Shown: piece after piece, positions 1-5,859 of the stretch
Layout of the letters: each line of letters begins with the position of its first letter
Position numbering within the stretch: position 1 is the first letter of the stretch
Assembly (NCBI GenBank): GCA_964548165.1
Contig: CAZJQD010000086.1
Location: 1-6,274 of the forward strand
DNA length: 6,274 bases
Origin: CAZJQD01 sp964548165 [NCBI: uncultured bacterium]
GTDB taxonomy: Bacteria > UBA8481
Direction of reading: 5' to 3'
Translations under genes and position numbers: made by a program
Notes under the pieces: generated by a model
Databases searched by the model: none
Seen by the model: the letters and a program-made list of their open reading frames with translations, nothing else
What the model was told of the DNA's origin: nothing

Positions 1-1143
1 TCCGACGAGGCCCCCGGCTCCGTCTTCGGGCATCCGAAGGGCTGGGCCATCTGGCGCGTCCTCGAGGACTACATCCGCGGGATTCTCGCCGAGAACGGGT
101 ACCGCGAGGTCAAGGGCCCGCAGATCCTCGATCGGTCCCTGTGGGAGCGGTCCGGGCACTGGGAGAAGTTCCGCGAGAACATGTTCACCACGGAGACCGA
201 GGGTCGCGAGTACGCGGTCAAGCCGATGAACTGCCCCGGCCATGTCCTCATCTTCAATGCCAGCCACCACTCCTACCGCGACCTGCCGCTCCGCCTGGCC
301 GAGTTCGGATCCTGCCACCGCAACGAACCCTCCGGATCCCTGCATGGCATCTTCCGCGTCCGCGCCTTCGTGCAGGACGACGCGCACATCTTCTGCACGG
401 AAGAGCAGATCGGCGCGGAAGAGGAAGCCTATGTACGGCTGCTGCTCAGGGTCTACGCCGACCGATGCTTCCACGAGGTCATCGTCAAGATCGCGACGCG
501 ACCCGAGAAGCGGATCGGCTCGGACGAGGTCTGGGATCGATCCGAGAAGGCCCTCGAGGACGCCATGGGGCGACTCGGCCTGAAGTTCGTCGTCAACCCG
601 GGCGAGGGCGCCTTCTACGGCCCCAAGATCGAATTCTCGGTCCCGGACGCCCTCGGCCGCGTCTGGCAGCTCGGCACCATCCAGGTCGACTTCTCGATGC
701 CCGAACGCCTCGGCGCAACGTACGTCGCCGAGGATTCCTCCCGCCGCCCGCCCGTCATGCTCCACCGCGCCATCCTCGGGTCGCTCGAGCGCTTCATCGG
801 GATCCTGATCGAGCACCATGCCGGGGCCTTTCCGGTCTGGCTGGCACCTGTCCAGGCCGTGGTGCTCTCGGTGAGCGAGAAATCGGAGGACTATGCCACG
901 GCCGTCGCGAATAAGCTCCAGGGGGCGGGAGCCCGCGTGGAACGGGACTTCACCGCGGAGAAGATCGGCAAGAAGATCCGCGAGTGGGAGATGCAGAAGG
1001 TCCCGTACATGATCGTTGTCGGAGAGAAGGACCGCGACGCCGGGACGATCGCGGTGCGACAGCACAAGGTCGGAGACCAGGGCGCCATGACGATCGAGGC
1101 CTTCCTCGAGCGTCTCGCCGCTCAGAACAAGCCCTCGGCCTGA
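1..1143 (+). CDS. thrS: Threonyl-tRNA synthetase, C-terminal part (5' end outside window)
   Basis: Cytoplasmic class II aminoacyl-tRNA synthetase that charges tRNA-Thr with threonine. The visible 380 residues hold the catalytic core and the anticodon-binding domain. The N-terminal TGS and editing domains lie left of the window; by comparison with the 642-residue E. coli enzyme about 256 residues are missing. The zinc ligands that bind threonine are all present: Cys78 (MNCPGH), His129 (DDAHIFC) and His255 (MLHRAI), with exactly the E. coli spacing (Cys334, His385, His511). Motif 2 arginine is Arg107 ([12 protein letters not shown]) and motif 3 arginine is Arg264 ([10 protein letters not shown]). 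The anticodon-binding domain runs from about residue 275 (FPVWLAPVQ) to the end and includes EKIGKKIRE and [11 protein letters not shown]. One small oddity is Gly10 in SVFGHPKGW, where I recall Trp (FWH) in many relatives. The reading frame is intact to TGA. The membrane protein gene follows after 13 bp, so co-transcription is likely. It is not followed by infC-rpmI-rplT, a common neighbourhood for thrS. The assignment is very secure. Confidence 0.98.
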   Translation, partial: SDEAPGSVFGHPKGWAIWRVLEDYIRGILAENGYREVKGPQILDRSLWERSGHWEKFRENMFTTETEGREYAVKPMNCPGHVLIFNASHHSYRDLPLRLAEFGSCHRNEPSGSLHGIFRVRAFVQDDAHIFCTEEQIGAEEEAYVRLLLRVYADRCFHEVIVKIATRPEKRIGSDEVWDRSEKALEDAMGRLGLKFVVNPGEGAFYGPKIEFSVPDALGRVWQLGTIQVDFSMPERLGATYVAEDSSRRPPVMLHRAILGSLERFIGILIEHHAGAFPVWLAPVQAVVLSVSEKSEDYATAVANKLQGAGARVERDFTAEKIGKKIREWEMQKVPYMIVVGEKDRDAGTIAVRQHKVGDQGAMTIEAFLERLAAQNKPSA

Positions 1144-1156
1144 CGCCCGCCGGGAC

Positions 1157-3040
1157 ATGAAACGCCTTCTCCCCTTCCTCGCGGCGGCGGCGCTCCTGGC
1201 GTTTCTCGGCGGCCTGCCCAACATCCTCCTCGCCCGGAAGTACGGCGTCGCGATGGGCGACGGCACGTACTTCCCGTATCACTTCGACGAGTTCCACAAG
1301 ATGGCCGAGGTGGCCGTCGCGATGAAGGGGCGCCTGCTCGTCGGAAACCCGTTCCTCCTGGAGGAGGCCAACGCCCCGGCGTCCAACACGCCGTACGCGG
1401 GATCGCTCTTCGCCCTCTTCCTCCGCGCGACGGGAATCACCCTGGAGACCACCACCTGGCTCTGGGACTTCCTCATCCCTCCCTTCGCCCTCTGCCTCAT
1501 CGCCTGGCTCTTCGCCCGGCTCTTCCCGGACGCCTCGCGTTCCACGCGGCTCCTCGCCGCCTTCCTCTTCGTCCTCGTTTTCCTGATGGCCCCGACCCAG
1601 CGCGCGATGATGCGCTTCATGCAGGCCCAGATGACGGCCCCGTTCTTCGTCTACCTGTACCTCGGCACGATCCTTCTCGCGATGCGGCGCGTGGGCCGGG
1701 CCGAGTTCACGGTCCTCGTCATCCTCAACGCCTGCGGCCCCTGGATCGATCTCTGGTTCGCGCTCGTCGTCTCCGCCACGCAGACCGGGCTCCTGGTCTG
1801 GAGCCTCTTGAATCGCCGTTTCGAGGAAGCCATGCAGTTCGGTCTGCTCATCCTCGCCGTCCTCGCCGGCGGCGTTCCGGAGTACCTGCGGCTCCTTGCC
1901 CTCGCGCGCGAGCCCGGCTTCGCGCTCCTGACCGCCCGCCAGGGCGCCATCGCCACCTTCCTCCCGAGCTACCCGAAGTACCTCGCCTGGCTCGGGCTCT
2001 TTCTCGTGGTCGCCGCCACCGCCGGGAAGGCACGGCTCCTCAAGGGGCGCGGCGAACTGGTCTCCGCGGCCACGATCACGCTCCTCGCGTGCACGGGCCT
2101 CTACTTCCAGAACGCCGTCACCGGGAAACGTCTCTACTTCCAGGGCGAGCACCTGGCCGGGAAAGCACTGCTTCCCGCCGGCCTCATCCTCTCCGCCGCG
2201 CTCCTCGGGCTGATGGGGCGCCTCAAGAGCGCGCCCGCGCGGGCCGCTCTCGGCGCCGTGCTGATCGCGGCCGCCGTGGGTCACCACGTCGTCGAGATTC
2301 CCAAGCCGATGGGCCTGGCGGCTCCGGCCGAGACGCGCGATGTCATCTACGGCTACGACCAGATGCAGAACCAGGCCCAGTACGCCGCCGCCTTCACGTG
2401 GCTGCGCGATCACGCGCCGGACTCGGCCGTCGTCCTCTGCGACCCCATGCTCGACATGATCCTGAAATTACGCGCCGACAAGTTCGCCTACTCCAGCCAG
2501 GGTGCCGTTCACATCTCGCTGGACCAGGACGGGCTCAACAGGCGCTTCTACCCGTTCCTCTGGATGCGCGCCGCGGTTCGCACGCCCACGCCCGAGGATC
2601 CGACCTGGCACATGCACGAGTACCTGGAGCATTACAACGCCAGGGACTACAACCTCGTCTACTGCTCGGCCGGCAACGCCCTCCCTCACCAGGCCCGCGT
2701 GAACGCCTGGTTCAAGGCGCGCGGACGAGCCCCGCTCTTCGACGAATCGGTGGCGCGCGCCGAGTTCCAGGCCAACATCGATCGCCTCTACGACGGCTTT
2801 GACGCGTTCCTCGCGGAACGGAAAATTGCGGGTCGCGATACCGCCATGGCGCTCCCCGGCACGCGCTCCGCCACCGGCCTGGGCGACCTCCTCGCCTACC
2901 GCTGCGATTTCGTGCTCTGGGGCCCGCAGGAGCGGCTCTTTTATCCCGCGTATGATCCCGCGACGGACCCCACGCTGGAGCACGCATGGTCTGATGCAAC
3001 CGGCGGCACCGCGGTGTATCGCCTGCGAGCATCGACATGA
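1157..3040 (+). CDS. Polytopic membrane protein, GT-C glycosyltransferase-like
   Basis: A 627-residue inner-membrane protein that I cannot name to a characterised family. About ten hydrophobic segments are visible, near residues 4-26, 102-122, 131-146, 158-177, 183-193, 196-218, 225-247, 274-290, 300-317 and 337-378 (the last probably two helices). A long loop (27-100) after the first helix carries an acidic patch, GDGTYFPYHFDEFHK (Asp35, Asp44, Glu45). GT-C enzymes, which use polyprenyl-phosphate sugars outside the membrane, keep their catalytic acidic motif in this loop. Residues 380-627 form a soluble, probably periplasmic region. It includes AAFTWLRDHAPDSAVVL (411-427) and YRCDFVLWGPQERLF (581-595), patterns I associate with GT-C-like membrane proteins. 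The ATG at 1157 lies 13 bp after the thrS stop, has only a weak ribosome binding site, and gives a normal membrane-inserting N-terminus. The gene ends 25 bp before the amidotransferase. A glycosyltransferase role is inferred from topology; a non-catalytic membrane protein is possible. That the gene is real is very secure. Confidence 0.9.
   Translation: MKRLLPFLAAAALLAFLGGLPNILLARKYGVAMGDGTYFPYHFDEFHKMAEVAVAMKGRLLVGNPFLLEEANAPASNTPYAGSLFALFLRATGITLETTTWLWDFLIPPFALCLIAWLFARLFPDASRSTRLLAAFLFVLVFLMAPTQRAMMRFMQAQMTAPFFVYLYLGTILLAMRRVGRAEFTVLVILNACGPWIDLWFALVVSATQTGLLVWSLLNRRFEEAMQFGLLILAVLAGGVPEYLRLLALAREPGFALLTARQGAIATFLPSYPKYLAWLGLFLVVAATAGKARLLKGRGELVSAATITLLACTGLYFQNAVTGKRLYFQGEHLAGKALLPAGLILSAALLGLMGRLKSAPARAALGAVLIAAAVGHHVVEIPKPMGLAAPAETRDVIYGYDQMQNQAQYAAAFTWLRDHAPDSAVVLCDPMLDMILKLRADKFAYSSQGAVHISLDQDGLNRRFYPFLWMRAAVRTPTPEDPTWHMHEYLEHYNARDYNLVYCSAGNALPHQARVNAWFKARGRAPLFDESVARAEFQANIDRLYDGFDAFLAERKIAGRDTAMALPGTRSATGLGDLLAYRCDFVLWGPQERLFYPAYDPATDPTLEHAWSDATGGTAVYRLRAST
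2099..2143 (+). repeat. Short in-frame direct repeat (2 x 12 bp)
   Basis: The 12-mer CTCTACTTCCAG occurs at 2099-2110 and again at 2132-2143. The period is 33 bp, so the repeat stays in frame and encodes Leu-Tyr-Phe-Gln twice, at residues 315-318 and 326-329 of the membrane protein. The units sit at the end of a predicted membrane helix and in the polar loop that follows. This may be a small local duplication or chance similarity. Only two copies exist and the intervening residues do not match. Confidence 0.5.
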
Positions 3041-3065
3041 ACCACGGAGACACGGACACCATTCC

Positions 3066-4934
3066 ATGTGCGGCATAGCGGGGCTCGTCGCCGACGGTCC
3101 CGGGCTCGACCTCGGGCTCATCGACGCGATGACGGCCAGCCTCCGCCACCGCGGCCCCGACGATGACGGCTTCTTCCGCGCCCCCGACCACGGTATCGCG
3201 CTCGGCCAGCGGCGCCTCTCGATCATCGACCTCGCCGGCGGCAGGCAGCCGATCTTCAACGAGGACGAGTCGGTGGTCGTCGTCTTCAACGGCGAGATCT
3301 ACAACTACGTCGAGCTCCGCGCCGAGCTGGAAGCCCGCGGCCACCGGTTCGCCACGCACTCCGACACCGTGGTCATCGTCCACCTCAACGAGGACCTGGG
3401 CGACGATTTTCCCACCCGCCTCAACGGCGACTTCGCCATCGCGCTCTACGATCGACAGCGACGTCGGCTCGTCCTCGCCCGCGACCGGCTCGGCATCCGC
3501 CCGCTCGTCTGGGCGGAGACCTCGCGCGGGTTCGCCTTCGGATCCGAGCCCAAGGCCGTCCTTGCCTCCGGCCTCGTCGAGAGGTCCCTCGACCGCGACG
3601 CGCTCGCCTCCTGGATCCGGCTCCGCTACACGCCGGGGCCCAGGACGCTCTTCGCCGGCATCTCCAAGCTCCCCCCGGGATTCCTCGGTGTGCGCGAGGA
3701 CGGCAAGCGGCTCGAGCTGAAGGCCTACTGGGACATCGACGGTATCGAACCAAGGGAGCGACCGGACCGGGAGGTGGAGGACGAGCTCGACGAACTGCTG
3801 AGCGACGCCGTACGGATCCGGCTCCGCAGCGACGTCCCCGTCGCCGCCTTTCTCTCCGGCGGCCTCGACTCGTCCCTGATCGTCAAGCTCGCCGCCGACC
3901 ACGGCAACGTCCACCGCGCCTACTCCGTCGGCTTCAACCTCGCCATCGACGAGAACGCGGCGGCGCGCGCCTTCGCCGCCGAGCGGGGAATTCCGCACGA
4001 GGACATCTATGTCGCCCGGGACGCATGGAAGGACCTTCCCCGGATCGTGGGGCGCATGGATGACCCGATCGGCGACGTCATCATCCTCCCGACACACCGG
4101 CTCGCCGAGGAGGCCTCAAGGAGCGTGAAGGTCGTCCTCACGGGCGAGGGCGCCGACGAGATCTGGGGCGGATATCTCCATCACTATGCGCTCCATTACC
4201 TGGTGGGCGCGGCCCGACGATCGCCGGGCGCGGTCCGCGTCGCCGAGACCCTCGCGCGCCTTGCTCCCGTGGGCCTCCTCTCAGCGCTCTTTCCGTATCC
4301 CGCCGCGCTGGGGCGGAAGGGCAAGGAAAAGCTGGTGAGCGCCCTGGCCGCGGCCCAGCGCCCCCGCGACGCCTACCAGCTCTTTGCCACGTTCCTCGCC
4401 GCCGACGGCGCCTCCCGGCTCCTCGGCACCCCCGGCGCCGTTCAGCTCCCGCCCACCTTCGACGCCCTCGCCGATTCGTCGCGCTCGATGCTCAGGCGCA
4501 TCCTCGCCGTCGAGCGCCGCGCCTGGCTCCCGGATTACACCCTCGCCAAGCAGGACACGCTCTCGATGGCCAACTCGCTGGAGGCCCGGGTCCCGTTCCT
4601 CGATCACCGCATCGTCGAGCTTGCCGCGGGTCTGCCCGATCACCAGAAGGTCCGGATGGGCCGCGCCAAGCATCTCCTGCGCCGCGTCGCCGCGCGCCAC
4701 ATCGATCCCGCGGTCGCGTGGCGGAAGAAGAAGGCCTTCTACATCCCGACGGAACAATCGTTCGACGAGGGCTTCCTCGCGTTCCGGAACGAGCTCTTTG
4801 ATCCCGCCCGCATCCGCCGCCAGGGGCTCTTCGATCCCGAGGCGTTCTCCTCGCTGACGAACACGACGTCCGGCGAGATCCTCGACCACAAGCTCCAGAA
4901 CACCCTCCTCATCCTCCAGGTCTGGCTGGGGTAA
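3066..4934 (+). CDS. asnB: Asparagine synthase (glutamine-hydrolysing)-type amidotransferase
   Basis: A 622-residue class II glutamine amidotransferase. The N-terminal domain releases ammonia from glutamine, and the C-terminal domain uses ATP to adenylate a carboxylate and form an amide. The start at 3066 is fixed by MCGIAGLV: Cys2 becomes the N-terminal nucleophile once Met is removed. Earlier in-frame codons overlap the previous gene and are rejected. The glutaminase domain (about 2-215) shows RHRGPDD (27-33), RRLSIID (49-55), NGEIYNY (75-81) and SD (99-100). The synthetase domain shows the pyrophosphate loop SGGLDSS (264-270), TGEGADEIWGGY (359-370), SLEARVPFLDHR (504-515) and WRKKKAF (552-558). 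The residue after SDT is Val102, where many homologues have Glu. All expected catalytic elements are present, so it should be active. The substrate may be aspartate, but this subfamily is common in polysaccharide clusters, where it probably amidates sugar carboxylates or similar acceptors. Its place 25 bp after a GT-C-like gene favours that reading without proving it. The symbol names the family only. Confidence 0.95.
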   Translation: MCGIAGLVADGPGLDLGLIDAMTASLRHRGPDDDGFFRAPDHGIALGQRRLSIIDLAGGRQPIFNEDESVVVVFNGEIYNYVELRAELEARGHRFATHSDTVVIVHLNEDLGDDFPTRLNGDFAIALYDRQRRRLVLARDRLGIRPLVWAETSRGFAFGSEPKAVLASGLVERSLDRDALASWIRLRYTPGPRTLFAGISKLPPGFLGVREDGKRLELKAYWDIDGIEPRERPDREVEDELDELLSDAVRIRLRSDVPVAAFLSGGLDSSLIVKLAADHGNVHRAYSVGFNLAIDENAAARAFAAERGIPHEDIYVARDAWKDLPRIVGRMDDPIGDVIILPTHRLAEEASRSVKVVLTGEGADEIWGGYLHHYALHYLVGAARRSPGAVRVAETLARLAPVGLLSALFPYPAALGRKGKEKLVSALAAAQRPRDAYQLFATFLAADGASRLLGTPGAVQLPPTFDALADSSRSMLRRILAVERRAWLPDYTLAKQDTLSMANSLEARVPFLDHRIVELAAGLPDHQKVRMGRAKHLLRRVAARHIDPAVAWRKKKAFYIPTEQSFDEGFLAFRNELFDPARIRRQGLFDPEAFSSLTNTTSGEILDHKLQNTLLILQVWLG

Positions 4935-4937
4935 GGG

Positions 4938-5738
4938 CTACTTCCGGGCGCTGATGATGAGGGAGCCGGAGATCTCCTTGAAGACAGGGACGTTCTCGAG
5001 CCAGTTGCTGAATTTCTCGGCGGGTCCGATGAGAAAACCGGGGACGAGCGGGTAGAGGAAGTCGAAATTGCGGACGCTGACCTCGCCGTAGCCGAGCTGT
5101 TGCAGGAGCTCTTCCAGGCGCCAGCGAACGTAGGCGGTCTCGTCGGGGGTATCTCCCGCCCACTTCTTGATCGGCGGAATGTTCTTCACGACGGCGACGT
5201 GCGGGTTCAGCATGTTGGGCTCGAAGAAGAGCACGAGACCGCCAGGCTTCAAGAGGTCCCGGAACTGGGTCAGCGCTTCCTTCTCGTCCAGGTGGTGGAG
5301 GATGGCGTTGCCGATGATGGCGTCGTAGCGGCCCACGTGAGCGGGATCCGCCGCCATCTCCGCCACGCTCATGCAGACGAACTCCGCGTTGCTGTGACGC
5401 CCGCACTCGCGCCGGGCGATCTTGAGGCACTCCTCGGAGATATCCGCGCCGACGAGGTGGAGGGTGGGCATCAGGTCGAGGAGGTACTTGGTGAAGGCGG
5501 CGGCTCCACAACCGACCTCGAGCACCACGGGGCCCAGGAAATGGGCGAGCGCGTCCTGGACGATCTCCGCCCGCATCTCCATCCGCCGCCGTCCCGCGCG
5601 GGTCGTGGTGCCCCACCAGACGCGCCCCTTGGTGGCCGCCATCTCGTCAAAATGCGCGCGTTCGACATCGACATCGTGCTTCCCGGTCATGGCGAAATGG
5701 TATGCGCCCCCCGCCAAATTGTCGACGATGGCGGGCAT
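4938..5738 (-). CDS. Class I SAM-dependent methyltransferase
   Basis: A 266-residue cytoplasmic methyltransferase with a Rossmann-like fold that transfers a methyl group from S-adenosylmethionine; the acceptor is unknown. The SAM-binding glycine loop is VLEVGCGAAAFTKYL (72-86). The acidic residue ending strand 2, which usually holds the ribose, is Asp99 (LVGADIS). Strand 4 is YDAIIGNAILHHL (138-150), and strand 5 follows LLKPGGLVLFFEPN (162-175). The last strand is GSLIISARK. The tail PDETAYVRWRLEELLQQLGY (198-217) resembles methyltransferases I recall from surface-polysaccharide clusters, which is only a hint about its job. The ATG at 5738 gives the longest frame. Met17 (ATG at 5690, MTGKHDVDVERAHF) is a good alternative, because the family-like sequence begins soon after it; neither start has a clear ribosome binding site. 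The stop lies 3 bp from that of the convergent amidotransferase, so there is no room for a dedicated terminator. Confidence 0.92.
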   Translation of the reverse strand: MPAIVDNLAGGAYHFAMTGKHDVDVERAHFDEMAATKGRVWWGTTTRAGRRRMEMRAEIVQDALAHFLGPVVLEVGCGAAAFTKYLLDLMPTLHLVGADISEECLKIARRECGRHSNAEFVCMSVAEMAADPAHVGRYDAIIGNAILHHLDEKEALTQFRDLLKPGGLVLFFEPNMLNPHVAVVKNIPPIKKWAGDTPDETAYVRWRLEELLQQLGYGEVSVRNFDFLYPLVPGFLIGPAEKFSNWLENVPVFKEISGSLIISARK

Positions 5739-5750
5739 GGCCTGGTTCCC

Positions 5751-5758
5751 GGAGGGAG
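5751..5758 (+). promoter_or_regulatory. Strong Shine-Dalgarno sequence before a 32-codon ORF
   Basis: GGAGGGAG ends 2 bp before an ATG at 5761; its GGAGG core (5751-5755) is 5 bp from that ATG. It is the best ribosome-binding match I noticed in the window, clearly stronger than those of the annotated genes. No large gene on this strand uses it, which is why the small ORF beginning at 5761 deserves notice. A chance match in purine-rich spacer DNA is possible. Confidence 0.35.
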
Positions 5759-5760
5759 AA

Positions 5761-5859
5761 ATGGTACCGCAAGAATTCGAGACAGCGGGGACGCTCTCCG
5801 CGATAATAGCTGGTCCCGCGCCGCGACTCGGGCGGGCAGAATCGGAGATTTCCTCATGA
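5761..5859 (+). CDS. Possible 32-residue leader peptide coupled to the chaperone gene
   Basis: A small reading frame from ATG 5761 to TGA 5857-5859 encodes 32 residues: it begins MVPQEFETAGTLSAIIAG and ends RLGRAESEISS. I recognise no family. A strong Shine-Dalgarno sequence precedes it. Its stop codon overlaps the start codon of the SurA-like gene as ATGA (5856-5859), the usual arrangement for translational coupling. Against it, the frame stays open far upstream, antisense to the methyltransferase, so the lack of stops may be only a GC effect. Also, the possible promoter at 5779-5807 would start transcription inside it. It may be a leader peptide, a tiny unknown protein, or nothing. Confidence 0.25.
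   Translation: MVPQEFETAGTLSAIIAGPAPRLGRAESEISS
5779..5807 (+). promoter_or_regulatory. Possible sigma70-type promoter for the SurA-like gene
   Basis: GAGACA (5779-5784, four of six matches to TTGACA) is followed after 17 bp by GATAAT (5802-5807, five of six matches to TATAAT). Spacing is ideal. Transcription would begin near 5814, leaving a leader of about 40 bases before the ATG at 5856. The call rests on consensus matching alone, in a host whose sigma factors are unknown. Confidence 0.3.
5844..5847 (+). promoter_or_regulatory. Ribosome binding site of the SurA-like gene
   Basis: GGAG lies 8 bp before the ATG at 5856, a normal Shine-Dalgarno spacing. It supports that ATG as the start, together with the signal peptide that begins there. 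Confidence 0.55.

Larger units (their letters stand above)
5739..5855. promoter_or_regulatory. Divergent intergenic spacer between methyltransferase and chaperone genes
   Basis: This 117-bp spacer must carry start signals for the leftward methyltransferase gene and the rightward chaperone gene. It is locally more AT-rich than its surroundings around 5758-5780 and 5800-5809. On the - strand TATTAT (5808-5803) resembles a -10 box, but no matching -35 box is visible at 16-18 bp. The + strand candidate is listed separately. I see no strong inverted repeat that would mark an operator. Confidence 0.5.

Noticed and set aside
141-914. A 257-codon + strand frame overlapping thrS
   Set aside because: It is an out-of-frame, Arg/Pro/Gly-rich shadow of thrS, whose own frame carries all family motifs.
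2132-2146. LYFQG in the membrane protein, resembling the core of a potyviral protease site
   Set aside because: The upstream Glu of the full recognition site is missing, and the match is to a short common string in a bacterial membrane protein; it is coincidence.
950-2413. A 487-codon open frame on the - strand across thrS and the membrane protein gene
   Set aside because: Its product is low-complexity Glu/Gly/Arg/Asp with no domain, as expected from the reverse complement of GC-rich coding DNA. The + strand frames are clearly the real genes.
2799-3065. N-terminal extension of the amidotransferase frame
   Set aside because: It overlaps the end of the membrane protein gene, has Ser/Arg/Pro-rich shadow composition, and would bury Cys2, which must be N-terminal for glutaminase activity.
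2712-4097. A 461-codon open frame on the - strand antisense to the amidotransferase
   Set aside because: The product is Val/Asp/Glu/Gly-rich without recognisable motifs, and it lies opposite a fully conserved amidotransferase frame.
4968-4977. Perfect 10-bp palindrome GGAGATCTCC near the convergent junction
   Set aside because: It lies inside the methyltransferase coding region, has no loop or T-run, and is too short to call a terminator or operator.
5422-5760. The + strand frame that continues upstream of the small ORF at 5761
   Set aside because: It is antisense to the methyltransferase and has shadow-like composition. Only the part from 5761, with its own Shine-Dalgarno sequence, merits attention.
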